Assembly: GCA_903835145.1 (NCBI GenBank)
Contig: CAILMA010000238.1
Location: 1 to 16,453, forward strand
Source: an uncultured Bacteroidota bacterium
Lineage (GTDB): Bacteria; Bacteroidota; Bacteroidia; Chitinophagales; Chitinophagaceae
DNA: 16,453 nt
Direction of reading: 5' to 3'
Part shown: positions 1 to 7,915 of the stretch, in pieces
How positions within the stretch are numbered: position 1 is the first letter of the stretch
How the letters are laid out: every line of letters starts with the position of its first letter
Notes under the pieces: model-generated
What the model was told of the DNA's origin: nothing
The model's database searches: none
Seen by the model: the letters and a program-made list of their open reading frames with translations, nothing else
Program-made: the position numbers and the translations under genes

Positions 1-2882
1 ATATGCCGGAGACACACATGGCATTGGTGAAAATAGCGGAGCAGGCTGCTAAATCTAAAACTCCTGTATTGGGAATAACCGGCACCGGTGGCGCAGGCAA
101 GAGTTCTCTTGTTGATGAAATTGTTCGCCGTTTTCTTATTGATTTTAAAGACAAGCATATAGGTATTATTTCCGTAGACCCAAGTAAGCGTAAAACCGGT
201 GGCGCTCTTTTGGGCGACCGCATAAGGATGAACGCTATAAGGAATGACAGGGTGTATATGCGCTCTATGGCCACAAGGCAAAGCAACCTTGCAGTATCAT
301 TGCACATACAGGACGCAGTCCACATCCTCAAAGCTGCTCACTACGACCTCATTATCCTCGAGACTTCAGGTATTGGCCAAAGCGATACGCAGATCACTGA
401 CTATTGCGATATGAGCATGTATGTGATGACACCTGAATATGGTGCCGCAACACAGCTTGAGAAAATAGACATGCTTGATTTCGCGGATGTTGTCGTAATC
501 AATAAGTTTGACAAGCGAGGTGCAATTGATGCCCTGCGCGATGTAAAAAAGCAATACCAGCGCAACCACAAGTTATTTGACACCAATCCCGATGATATGC
601 CGGTTTTCGGCACCATCGCTTCCCAGTTCAATGACCCCGGTACGAATACAATGTACAAGTCGCTGGTGGATATGATAAGCAATAAAACAGGCGCTCCGCT
701 CCATTCCAGTTATAAAATAACGGATGAGATGAGCGAGAAGATTTACATCATTCCACCAAGCCGCACCCGCTACCTCAGTGAAATATCAGAGAACAACCGC
801 AAGTATGACAAGTGGGCAAAGGACCAGAGTTTAGTTGCTCAGAAACTATTCGGCCTTAAGTCAACGATAGAAATGTTGCAGGCCGGTAAAGTTGAAGACA
901 AGGACAGGCTTATTAAGACACTTCAGGAGGTTTATACCAAAACCGAAATGGAACTCGATCCTAAGAACAAACACTTACTCGAGCATTGGGAAGAAAAGAA
1001 AAAACAATACACAGATGAGTTCTACATCTTTAAAGTAAGAGATAAAGAACTGAAAATACAAACACATACGGAGTCCTTATCGCACCTGCAAATACCAAAG
1101 GTGGCAGTGCCACGTTATCAGGCATGGGGTGAGATCCTGCAATGGGCATTGAGCGAGAATTTCCCGGGTGAATTTCCATACGCAGCGGGTATATATCCGT
1201 TCAAAAGAGAGGGTGAAGACCCAACGAGAATGTTTGCCGGTGAGGGTGGTCCTGAGCGCACCAACAAGCGCTTTCACTACGTATCTAAGGGCCTGCCTGC
1301 CAAAAGGTTAAGTACTGCATTTGATAGTGTTACCCTCTATGGTCAGGACCCTGACCATAGGCCCGATATATATGGTAAAGTGGGAAACTCCGGTGTGAGT
1401 GTTGCCAGCCTCGACGACGCCAAAAAACTATACAGCGGTTTCAACCTCGCTGACCCGAAAACATCGGTATCGATGACCATTAATGGCCCGGCGCCTACTA
1501 TTACGGCATTCTTTATGAACGCCGCAATAGACCAGCAATGTGAGCTCTACATAAAAGCCAATGGTCTTGAAGAGGAAGTGAACAAAAAAATTGACGCCAT
1601 ATATAAGGACAAAGGCATTGAAAGGCCACATTACCACTCTGGTGTAGCGACCTCAACGGCAAATGCCGGCTTGCCTGAGGGTAACGACGGATTGGGACTT
1701 ATGTTGCTCGGTGTGACCGGTGACATGGTTTTGCCTGCCGATGTTTATGCAAAAATCAAAAGAGAAACACTTGCATCAGTAAGGGGTACTGTGCAGGCAG
1801 ATATATTGAAAGAAGATCAGGCGCAAAATACCTGTATCTTCTCAACTGAATTTTCGCTGCGGGTAATGGGCGATGTGCAGCAGTACTTTATTGAAAACAA
1901 AGTGAGGAACTTCTATTCGGTTTCTATAAGCGGATACCACATTGCAGAGGCAGGTGCAAACCCGATTTCGCAGCTGGCATTTACCATCTCCAACGGGTTC
2001 ACATTTGTGGAGTATTACCTCAGCCGCGGTATGCATATCGATGATTTTGCACCCAACCTTTCTTTCTTCTTTAGTAATGGAATAGACCCTGAGTACAGTG
2101 TTATAGGCAGGGTGGCCCGCCGCATTTGGGCGAAGGCCATGAAGCTGAAATATGGTGGTAATGAGCGCTCTCAGATGCTGAAGTACCATATTCAGACATC
2201 AGGTCGCTCATTGCACGCGCAGGAAATTGATTTTAATGATATCCGCACCACGCTACAGGCGTTGTATGCAATATACGATAACTGTAACTCGCTGCACACT
2301 AACGCTTACGATGAGGCTATAACCACGCCTACGGAAGAAAGTGTGCGCAGGGCCATGGCTATCCAGCTTATTATAAATAAAGAGCTCGGGCTCGCGAAAA
2401 ACGAAAACCCGTTGCAGGGTGCATTCATTATTGAAGAGCTTACCGACCTTGTAGAGGAAGCAGTAATGAAGGAATTTGACCGCATCACTGAACGTGGCGG
2501 CGTACTTGGTGCCATGGAAACCATGTACCAACGCGGTAAAATACAGGAAGAAAGTCTTTATTACGAAACCCTGAAACACACAGGTGAGTTTCCTATTATT
2601 GGCGTAAATACCTTCCTGAGTTCTAAGGGCTCACCAACTGTTTTGCCACGGGAAGTCATCAGATCTACTGAAGATGAAAAAGAATTTCAGATTCGCTCTG
2701 TACAAAACCTTTGGAAGCGCAGCGGTGATATAGGCGCCGAAAAACTACATACCCTGCAACAAGTAGCAGTTCACAACAAAAACGTTTTTGCAGAGCTCAT
2801 GGAGACAGTTAAATACTGCTCGCTCGGTCAGATTTCTAAAGCACTGTTTGAAGTTGGAGGACAATATCGACGCAACATGTAA
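1..2882 (+). CDS. icmF: Fused isobutyryl-CoA mutase-type acyl-CoA mutase with built-in GTPase chaperone (IcmF), 5' partial
   Basis: This is the C-terminal 959 residues of an adenosylcobalamin-dependent acyl-CoA mutase fused to its G-protein chaperone. The reading frame is open to the left edge, so the ATG at base 3 is probably internal. Numbered from that Met, a MeaB/MeaI-type P-loop (GTGGAGKS) lies at 27-34, ETSGIGQSD at ~120-128 and the guanine-specificity motif NKFD at 167-170. A linker to ~365 follows, then the mutase barrel with [20 protein letters not shown] at ~391-410 and GEGGPERTN just after. GTPase before mutase on one chain is the IcmF order. The family's N-terminal B12-binding domain (~130-170 residues) should lie just upstream of the window. 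IcmF interconverts isobutyryl-CoA and n-butyryl-CoA, and some members accept other branched acyl-CoAs. The GTPase loads and protects the cofactor. The exact substrate cannot be settled here. It converges on the next gene. Confidence 0.93.
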   Translation, partial: MPETHMALVKIAEQAAKSKTPVLGITGTGGAGKSSLVDEIVRRFLIDFKDKHIGIISVDPSKRKTGGALLGDRIRMNAIRNDRVYMRSMATRQSNLAVSLHIQDAVHILKAAHYDLIILETSGIGQSDTQITDYCDMSMYVMTPEYGAATQLEKIDMLDFADVVVINKFDKRGAIDALRDVKKQYQRNHKLFDTNPDDMPVFGTIASQFNDPGTNTMYKSLVDMISNKTGAPLHSSYKITDEMSEKIYIIPPSRTRYLSEISENNRKYDKWAKDQSLVAQKLFGLKSTIEMLQAGKVEDKDRLIKTLQEVYTKTEMELDPKNKHLLEHWEEKKKQYTDEFYIFKVRDKELKIQTHTESLSHLQIPKVAVPRYQAWGEILQWALSENFPGEFPYAAGIYPFKREGEDPTRMFAGEGGPERTNKRFHYVSKGLPAKRLSTAFDSVTLYGQDPDHRPDIYGKVGNSGVSVASLDDAKKLYSGFNLADPKTSVSMTINGPAPTITAFFMNAAIDQQCELYIKANGLEEEVNKKIDAIYKDKGIERPHYHSGVATSTANAGLPEGNDGLGLMLLGVTGDMVLPADVYAKIKRETLASVRGTVQADILKEDQAQNTCIFSTEFSLRVMGDVQQYFIENKVRNFYSVSISGYHIAEAGANPISQLAFTISNGFTFVEYYLSRGMHIDDFAPNLSFFFSNGIDPEYSVIGRVARRIWAKAMKLKYGGNERSQMLKYHIQTSGRSLHAQEIDFNDIRTTLQALYAIYDNCNSLHTNAYDEAITTPTEESVRRAMAIQLIINKELGLAKNENPLQGAFIIEELTDLVEEAVMKEFDRITERGGVLGAMETMYQRGKIQEESLYYETLKHTGEFPIIGVNTFLSSKGSPTVLPREVIRSTEDEKEFQIRSVQNLWKRSGDIGAEKLHTLQQVAVHNKNVFAELMETVKYCSLGQISKALFEVGGQYRRNM

Positions 2883-2925
2883 ACGCTGCCAATAACCGAA
2901 GCTATTTTGTCATTATAACATAAAC

Positions 2926-2968
2926 TACCCCTTGCAAACGTGGCCAAAAGCTGCAAATGCAGGGGGTA
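2926..2968. terminator. Possible bidirectional terminator hairpin between convergent genes
   Basis: An 11-bp inverted repeat (TACCCCTTGCA at 2926-2936, TGCAGGGGGTA at 2958-2968, one G-U pair) encloses a 21-nt loop. It sits between the stop of the mutase gene and the stop of the convergent secreted-protein gene. TTTGTTT follows on the plus strand. The loop is long and the U-tract is interrupted, so termination is inferred from position rather than from a textbook structure. Confidence 0.35.
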
Positions 2969-2977
2969 TTTGTTTCG

Positions 2978-3868
2978 CTACTTGTGTACTTTTTTAATCC
3001 TTACGAGCGATATCTGCCCTTTGTTGTTATAGGCTATAATGTTGTACCGTTGCTCGCCATCAATCAAGGTCATGTTTGCAGTATTAGGCGGCTCCATGCC
3101 TTCATCGTCAGCGCGTATAGCAAGAGTGTGCGTGCCGGTGGCCGGTAGCGGTATATAAAGACGTTTTTTGGCTTTCTGTATCACATAGCGGGTAAGGTAC
3201 GGTACATCATCAAGCGAAATCGTAACCCGGTCGCCATCATATTCTCCGCCATCCCACACGTCTACTACTATGGTGTCTGATGTCCAGTTGAATGTTTTCT
3301 CAACGCCAGCAGTAATTTTCTCCTGCTTTTCCTGTTCAGGGGCTGCCGCAACTGGTGCCATTTCTTTTTTGTGCATTATCAATGTATCTTTTTTCTTTGG
3401 CCCGCCCATGGTTACTTCCATGTCATACTGGTCGTGACTACTGAAAAGATTGTTTATTTCTTCGGCTTTGCCAAAGCTTAGGGTGCCAGGTGTGCAGGCA
3501 GTGTTATCGGCCTCCTCGCCATTTGCCGGGCCGCTAAGTATGTTGTTTTTGTTCTCCAGCGATGCATGCAGCAAGCACATAAATGCGGTAGTATGCACAT
3601 CGTGAGAAAAAATTATTTCTGTTTCCCGGAAGGTGATTTTTTGACGCTGTTTGTCAATTTTACCCCGTATGGCCACCTTGGTTTCATTGGGTGCTTCATA
3701 GGTAAAGGCAAAGCCTTTTAATGTGCCTGCGGAGTCGGTCCCGGTTATTTTATAAGGGAATTGCTCTCCGGTTTCCATAGTTAATGTGCCGGTAAGCGTA
3801 AATTTATTGGCCTGGGCGTGCAGTAAGAAACTACAAAAGAGGCAGGAGAGTAATAAAATAGATCTCAT
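2978..3868 (-). CDS. Secreted protein of unknown function with recurrent Bacteroidota C-terminal domain
   Basis: This encodes 296 residues from the ATG at 3868. The protein starts MRSILLLSCLF and has a clear signal peptide ending at a likely cleavage site, HAQA|N, so it is exported. A longer reading from a GTG at 3916 adds 16 residues that would bury the signal peptide. That GTG also overlaps a TATCTTTG promoter box, so I prefer the ATG. The middle (~20-160) looks beta-rich with no motif I recognise. A Lys/Glu/Ala-rich linker (~165-190) leads to a C-terminal domain at ~195-296 containing DVWDGGEYDGDRVTI and DEGMEPPNTANM. This 'DGDxV...A..EG..PPNTA...DG' pattern recurs at the C-terminus of many Bacteroidota secreted proteins and is of unknown role. 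No catalytic residues are evident. It appears to be a single-gene unit. Confidence 0.75.
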   Translation of the reverse strand: MRSILLLSCLFCSFLLHAQANKFTLTGTLTMETGEQFPYKITGTDSAGTLKGFAFTYEAPNETKVAIRGKIDKQRQKITFRETEIIFSHDVHTTAFMCLLHASLENKNNILSGPANGEEADNTACTPGTLSFGKAEEINNLFSSHDQYDMEVTMGGPKKKDTLIMHKKEMAPVAAAPEQEKQEKITAGVEKTFNWTSDTIVVDVWDGGEYDGDRVTISLDDVPYLTRYVIQKAKKRLYIPLPATGTHTLAIRADDEGMEPPNTANMTLIDGEQRYNIIAYNNKGQISLVRIKKVHK

Positions 3869-3915
3869 CAGGGTGGTACAATCAGTTAATATCCTGTAAC
3901 AATGCATTGAAGCCA

Positions 3916-3923
3916 CAAAGATA
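3916..3923 (-). promoter_or_regulatory. Bacteroidota -7 promoter box (TATCTTTG) for the secreted-protein gene
   Basis: Read on the minus strand this is TATCTTTG, an exact match to TANNTTTG. A TTG lies 25 nt upstream (3951-3949), somewhat beyond the usual ~19-22 nt spacing. Transcription would start near 3908, leaving a leader of about 40 nt before the ATG at 3868. The box excludes the longer GTG start at 3916. Confidence 0.5.
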
Positions 3924-4006
3924 CATTTATAAAATGTTAACCATTTTACAATAGCCGGGTACTGCCGGGTGCAATAAACGAGTAATAATATAATGATGAG
4001 CTTAAA

Positions 4007-4264
4007 ATGTACATTTGCCCGGTGGCCAACAGTTTTTCAAAACAGATACATTACAATAAGAAACCGCTGCTCGCGGTAATCGTTCCTCACTTTAAAAAAG
4101 ATGGAATGCATTTCGAAGTAAACATCAACGGTTTCCCCCGCTTTTTTATGTCGTGGTCGCCATTGGGGCGTTACGACATAAGCGAAGGCGAACCGAAATT
4201 GCCGGACGAACTTGTACTGGCGGTAAGCGATGTTATAGAACAGAATACCAGCCGGAAAAAATAG
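4007..4264 (+). CDS. Small hypothetical protein
   Basis: This is an 85-residue protein of unknown function. It is basic at the N-terminus, with a compact mixed body (LAVIVPHFKKDGMHFEVNIN, then FFMSWSPLGRYD) and a polar acidic/basic end. It has no signal peptide, membrane segment or recognised catalytic motif. The even, well-folded composition and the aromatic-rich core favour this frame over the overlapping antisense frame. The start is uncertain. The ATG at 4007 is followed immediately by TACATTTG (4010-4017), which matches the -7 promoter box. If that promoter is used, translation would have to begin downstream, for example at the GTG at 4022. It lies just upstream of tRNA-His, which has its own promoter. 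Confidence 0.55.
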   Translation: MYICPVANSFSKQIHYNKKPLLAVIVPHFKKDGMHFEVNINGFPRFFMSWSPLGRYDISEGEPKLPDELVLAVSDVIEQNTSRKK

Positions 4265-4286
4265 AAGGAAGATATTCACACCTAAA

Positions 4287-4319
4287 TTTGGTGTAGAAAT
4301 TTAAATTACCTTATCTTTG
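4287..4319 (+). promoter_or_regulatory. Promoter of tRNA-His (TTTG / TATCTTTG)
   Basis: A TTTG at 4287-4290 and TATCTTTG at 4312-4319 are separated by 21 nt, a good match to the Bacteroidota -33/-7 consensus TTTG-N(19-22)-TANNTTTG. The tRNA begins 19 bases after the -7 box, consistent with a short 5' leader removed by RNase P. Confidence 0.7.
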
Positions 4320-4337
4320 CACTCCTTAAAATAACAC

Positions 4338-4412
4338 GGAGGCTGTAGCTCAGTAGGTTAGAGCATCAGATTGTGGTTCTGAGGGTCGAGGGTTCGAAAC
4401 CCTTCAGCCTCC
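4338..4412 (+). tRNA. tRNA-His (anticodon GTG)
   Basis: The cloverleaf folds fully. The acceptor stem is GAGGCTG/CAGCCTC, with the extra G-1 at 4338 opposite discriminator C at 4412, a histidine identity feature. The D stem is GCTC/GAGC. The anticodon stem is TCAGA/TCTGA around loop TTGTGGT, giving anticodon GTG. The T stem is GAGGG/CCCTT, with TTCGAAA in the loop. CCA is not encoded. An intrinsic terminator follows 10 bases downstream. Confidence 0.96.
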
Positions 4413-4422
4413 CTTGTTGACT

Positions 4423-4450
4423 AAAAAAAGTGCCGTGAGGCACTTTTTTT
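4423..4450 (+). terminator. Intrinsic terminator after tRNA-His
   Basis: A perfect 12-bp inverted repeat (AAAAAAAGTGCC and GGCACTTTTTTT) closes a GTGA tetraloop, with seven T residues in the 3' arm. It separates the tRNA transcript from the promoter of the next gene, only ~17 bases downstream. The A-rich 5' arm means it could also work on the minus strand. Confidence 0.9.
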
Positions 4451-4466
4451 AATTAAGGACACCCCT

Positions 4467-4482
4467 TATATTTGTATCTTTG
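4467..4482 (+). promoter_or_regulatory. Two abutting -7 boxes upstream of the DUF3127 gene
   Basis: TATATTTG (4467-4474) and TATCTTTG (4475-4482) both match TANNTTTG and lie directly end to end. No clear -33 TTTG is visible at the usual distance, because that region is the tRNA terminator tail. Either box would give a leader of roughly 27-40 nt before the ATG at 4517. Confidence 0.5.
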
Positions 4483-4516
4483 CATCTTTATTGTCTTATT
4501 ATAAAATAATTTTGAA

Positions 4517-4957
4517 ATGAGTTTAGAAATAACCGGAAAACTACTTCTGAAGTACGACACTCAGGTAATCAGTGATAAATTCAAAAAACGCGAGTTTGTT
4601 CTTGAATTGGCTGAAGAAATAAATGGTAACATCTACACCAACTACGCAAAAATGCAGCTGGTGCAGGCTAAATGCGAAGCCATAGACCGCTACAACCCGG
4701 GTGATATGCTGAAAGTTTCCTTTAACATCAAAGGAACGAAATACGAAAAAGATGGCAAAGTGAACTATTTCAGTAACCTGGATGCCTGGAGGGTTGAAAG
4801 TGCTACAGCTACACCTGCTGGCAACAGCCAGCCAGCACCTGCTTATAACCAGCCAGCACCTGCTTACAACAATGCCAACAATAATTTTGGAAACACCAGC
4901 TACAATCAGGCTGGCAGTGCGAATAACAATGAGCCGGTTGATGACTTGCCATTCTAA
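4517..4957 (+). CDS. DUF3127-family OB-fold protein with SSB-like C-terminal tail
   Basis: This is a 146-residue protein. Residues 1-95 match the DUF3127 pattern: an ITGKLL start, FKKREFVLEL at ~22-31, GDMLKVSFNIKG at ~62-73 and NYFSNLDAWRV at ~83-93. This is a small beta-barrel thought to resemble OB folds. Residues 96-138 are a low-complexity Gln/Pro/Ala/Tyr/Asn linker with two tandem QPAPAYN units. The chain ends EPVDDLPF, closely resembling the acidic DDDIPF tip by which bacterial SSB recruits repair and replication proteins. A role in single-stranded DNA binding is therefore inferred from fold and tail, not demonstrated. Canonical SSB is usually a separate gene and I do not call this one ssb. 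The next gene starts 25 bases downstream on the same strand, so co-transcription is likely. Confidence 0.85.
   Translation: MSLEITGKLLLKYDTQVISDKFKKREFVLELAEEINGNIYTNYAKMQLVQAKCEAIDRYNPGDMLKVSFNIKGTKYEKDGKVNYFSNLDAWRVESATATPAGNSQPAPAYNQPAPAYNNANNNFGNTSYNQAGSANNNEPVDDLPF
4829..4870 (+). repeat. Two-copy 21-bp tandem repeat in the DUF3127 linker
   Basis: Bases 4829-4849 and 4850-4870 are identical except for one T/C change in a Tyr codon (TAT/TAC). Each encodes QPAPAYN. It is in frame (seven codons), so gain or loss of units would only change the linker length between the OB-like domain and the C-terminal tail. Confidence 0.85.
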
Positions 4958-4982
4958 TTTATTTCATTATTAAATAGTAAAC

Positions 4983-6656
4983 ATGCATCGCCACCAGCGT
5001 TTCATAGCACTTTTTTGTTTTCTGGCTCTGTTTATCGGTGCCTGCAACAAGGCCCCTGACCACCGCCGCTACATCCCCAAAGATGCAGCTGTGGTGGCGG
5101 GCATTAACCTGAAGTCACTTGGGAAAACAATTGCCTGGAATATGATTACAGGTAGTAAGCTCTTCAAGGAAATGGAGAAAAGAGTGCCACGAAACAATGG
5201 CAATGACATTATGAGTGGTATTGATAAGGCCGGTATTGACCCGCTCAATACCTTTTATGTGTACCTGAAAACAGATAAAAGGTACCTGGGAGGCATTAAA
5301 GTTGCCGGACTCGTGCCGCTTAACGATGCCGGCGAGTGGGAATCGTTCGTAAAAAAGAATTTTCCGCAAGCTGAAATAACCAGTGACAAAGGAATAAAAG
5401 CCACCTGCCTCGGCAGCAATATGTATGTAGGCTGGAATTCCAGTCTGCTTATTATCATGAATCCGCTTGAAGAGCAAGCCAATTCCAAAGATGCTTTCGC
5501 TAAGCTTTCTCCGGATATGGTAGCTGAAATAGGAAGTGCCTTTAGCGTTACAGAAGAAAACTCAGTAAAACAGAATGTAAATTTTGAGAAGCTGGAAAGT
5601 GCAAGTCATGATTTGAGCTTATGGATCAACTATGAGCAAATCATGAACCAGTACATGGGCGATGGTAACGCAGCCCGTATGGGGGGCTTGTCTCTTTCTC
5701 CTGCTATCTGGAAAGAAACAGGACTGGCCTGCGGTTTTGACTTTAAAAAAGGCAAAATTACCGGCGACCTAACGTGGCACTATTCAAAAGACATGGACTC
5801 CGTTTACAAGGAGTTCGGTACGGTAAGCGTAGATAAGGACATGATAGCCCACCTGCCAGCAAGCGGTATGGATATGATGGCTGCGCTGCACCTTTCAACC
5901 AAAGGCATCAAGACATTGCTGGATAAAACAGATTTGCTTGGCCTTGCAAATGCAGGCTTGCAGACGCAGGGTATGGATGCCGATAATTTCCTCGACGCTT
6001 TCACCGGCGATATGGCACTCGTAATGAACGACCTTAAGGTACAAAGTGCCGTAGGGCAAACCGACTGGGCCGGGGGCCAGATGCCGAAAACAGAAGCAAC
6101 AATGAGCTATGTGATGAAAATCAATAACAAGGATAATTTCCGTAAGTTGATGTCTATCGCAAACGGTACCGGAGAAATGTTCCCGAAAGGGGAGGGTTAC
6201 TTCATACCGCTTACTGCGAGCGATTCGTTATTTATTATTGCGAGTGAAAATTATCTTGTTGTTTCTAATAAGTATGCGAGTGCTTCCAATATCTCGAAAG
6301 GCGGCAGCGCCATTCAGCAGCTACCTGATAACGTAGCTGCAAAGGGCTCAAGTTATCCGTTTAACATGTATGTAGACATACAGCAGGCGTTTAAAAACAT
6401 TGATTTGGGTAGCGCTGTAACAGCCGATGATGCGGTCGTTTACGAAGAAAGTAAAAAACTCCTCACCAACATGACCTTTAATGGCGGTCGTGTAACGGAC
6501 AACGCCATGGAAACCCATCTGGAAATCAATTTTAGCAATACCGAAGAAAGCAGCATTATTACCCTGCTCGATTTTGGTATGAAAATAAGTGATGCGGTGG
6601 AAAAGGCCCGGGAGAAAGCACAACCTAAGGTTGATACCGTGCAAAAAAACAGCTGA
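4983..6656 (+). CDS. DUF4836 family lipoprotein
   Basis: This is a 557-residue exported lipoprotein. It has an N-terminal basic/hydrophobic signal peptide and a lipobox IGAC with the lipidated Cys at position 21. The mature start contains YIPKDAAVVAGINLKSLGKT and then AWNMITGSKLF, the hallmark opening of the DUF4836 family, which is largely restricted to Bacteroidota. The rest is soluble, with repeated strand/helix segments and no catalytic motif that I can see. It should be anchored to the outer or inner membrane facing the periplasm. Its function is unknown. It begins 25 bases after the DUF3127 gene with no separate promoter evident, so the two probably form one transcript, although a functional link is not implied. 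The last ~25 residues are charged (Lys/Glu/Gln-rich). Confidence 0.85.
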   Translation: MHRHQRFIALFCFLALFIGACNKAPDHRRYIPKDAAVVAGINLKSLGKTIAWNMITGSKLFKEMEKRVPRNNGNDIMSGIDKAGIDPLNTFYVYLKTDKRYLGGIKVAGLVPLNDAGEWESFVKKNFPQAEITSDKGIKATCLGSNMYVGWNSSLLIIMNPLEEQANSKDAFAKLSPDMVAEIGSAFSVTEENSVKQNVNFEKLESASHDLSLWINYEQIMNQYMGDGNAARMGGLSLSPAIWKETGLACGFDFKKGKITGDLTWHYSKDMDSVYKEFGTVSVDKDMIAHLPASGMDMMAALHLSTKGIKTLLDKTDLLGLANAGLQTQGMDADNFLDAFTGDMALVMNDLKVQSAVGQTDWAGGQMPKTEATMSYVMKINNKDNFRKLMSIANGTGEMFPKGEGYFIPLTASDSLFIIASENYLVVSNKYASASNISKGGSAIQQLPDNVAAKGSSYPFNMYVDIQQAFKNIDLGSAVTADDAVVYEESKKLLTNMTFNGGRVTDNAMETHLEINFSNTEESSIITLLDFGMKISDAVEKAREKAQPKVDTVQKNS

Positions 6657-6724
6657 TTGCTGGAGATAATTTGAGCTCCTGAATGCACTGAATTATTTCT
6701 TGGCAGTGCCTTAGCCCGTACCCT

Positions 6725-7909
6725 ATGGAAAACACCCCTGGAAAAATAGCTTATCTGGATGGCATCAGAGGTGTTTCAGCTTTGTTTGTTTTCTTTCACC
6801 ATTTTGCTTTAATATTCTATATATCTTATTATGGTTTCGACCCTGCTGCATGCCACATAGGCAATGCATGGGAGGTGGGCTACGGCCGTAGTGTATTTAG
6901 TGTGCTTACAAACGGGAACTTCTTCGTCTGTGTGTTTTTCATATTGAGCGGTTTTGTGCTCAGCATGAAGTACTTTCAGACCAACAATATTAATATTCTC
7001 GCATCGGGGGCCATCCGCAGGTTTCTACGGCTTTATTTCCCAATGGCGTTTACGCTTATCGTTTCCTATCTGCTCCTTACCTACCATGGTTACCGGAATG
7101 TGGAGGTGAGTGAAATTACAAAATCATGGTGGTTTCCCGGTCAGTGGAAGATGCCCGATGCATATAAAACACTATGCTCCTGCCTTACCACCGGTACTTT
7201 ATTACAAGGCGATGCCTCTCTCGATACGTCCATGTGGTCGCTTTCCTACGAGTTTTTCGGGTCTATGTTTGTATATTCATTTCTCGCGCTCACCCACAAT
7301 ACAAGAGCCCGTTTTGTTTTGTTGCTCTTCATGCTTGGGTATTGGTACGCGACAAACCAGATTTATATGTTTGGGTTTGGACTGGGAATAAGCCTGAACT
7401 ACATCAGTTCGCTGAGGCTAAAGTGGAACCGTGCTACGAAAATATCAATTGCCGCGTTGCTGGTGCCGATAGCCCTTGTTCTGGGTTCTTACCCCAGCAG
7501 CACCGATACCCACGATACTTTGTTTGAGCACCTTGGGCATACCCTGCTGGAGTACACTGCTTATTTTCATATCGTCGGAGCTTTCTTCCTTGTAGCAAGT
7601 TTTGTTATCTCTGAAACACTGCGACGGTGGGCGAGCCTCGGGGTATTCCGGTTCTTAGGGTATATTTCTTTTTCGCTGTATCTTATTCACCCAATTGTCT
7701 TTGGGTCAGTTTCCAGCTACTCGTTCCTTTTCGTGTACAAGTATCTGCCGTATAATTCTGCTGTAGCAGTAGTTCTGCTGATTACATTGGCTGCCACGGT
7801 AGCCATTTCCTGGTTCATGACAAAATGTGTAGATGAGCCAGGCATGAGGCTATCGAAATACGTGTATAATCGTTGGGTACAAAATAAACAAGCTACGGCC
7901 GAGAACTAA
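6725..7909 (+). CDS. Membrane acyltransferase, Acyl_transf_3 (OafA-like), copy 1
   Basis: This is a 394-residue polytopic membrane protein with about ten hydrophobic segments. The N-terminus has the family signature KIAYLDGIRGVSALFVFFHH at 7-26, where one of the paired His (25/26) is the presumed catalytic residue. An IRRFLRLYFP segment at ~96-105 is the conserved basic motif after the early helices. NGNFFVCVFFILSGFVLS (~61-78) and FLGYISFSLYLIHP near the C-terminus are also typical. Enzymes of this family transfer acetyl or other acyl groups from the cytoplasmic side onto sugars of cell-surface polysaccharides, peptidoglycan or small molecules. The acceptor cannot be predicted here. No periplasmic SGNH domain is present, so it is the short form. 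It is followed by a close paralogue after 6 bases, suggesting an operon and a past tandem duplication. Confidence 0.9.
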   Translation: MENTPGKIAYLDGIRGVSALFVFFHHFALIFYISYYGFDPAACHIGNAWEVGYGRSVFSVLTNGNFFVCVFFILSGFVLSMKYFQTNNINILASGAIRRFLRLYFPMAFTLIVSYLLLTYHGYRNVEVSEITKSWWFPGQWKMPDAYKTLCSCLTTGTLLQGDASLDTSMWSLSYEFFGSMFVYSFLALTHNTRARFVLLLFMLGYWYATNQIYMFGFGLGISLNYISSLRLKWNRATKISIAALLVPIALVLGSYPSSTDTHDTLFEHLGHTLLEYTAYFHIVGAFFLVASFVISETLRRWASLGVFRFLGYISFSLYLIHPIVFGSVSSYSFLFVYKYLPYNSAVAVVLLITLAATVAISWFMTKCVDEPGMRLSKYVYNRWVQNKQATAEN

Positions 7910-7915
7910 AATTTC

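Noticed and set aside
3869..3916. A longer reading of the minus-strand secreted protein starting at the GTG at 3916.
   Set aside because: It overlaps the TATCTTTG promoter box and would place 16 extra residues before a clear signal peptide. The ATG at 3868 is favoured.
4037..4279. An 80-residue minus-strand reading frame opposite the small hypothetical gene.
   Set aside because: It is antisense to a better-looking protein, has a poorer composition, and lacks its own promoter or context.
6685..6709. GCACTG/CAGTGC inverted repeat after the DUF4836 gene as a terminator.
   Set aside because: The stem is only 6 bp, the loop is 13 nt and there is no U-tract, so it is too weak to annotate.
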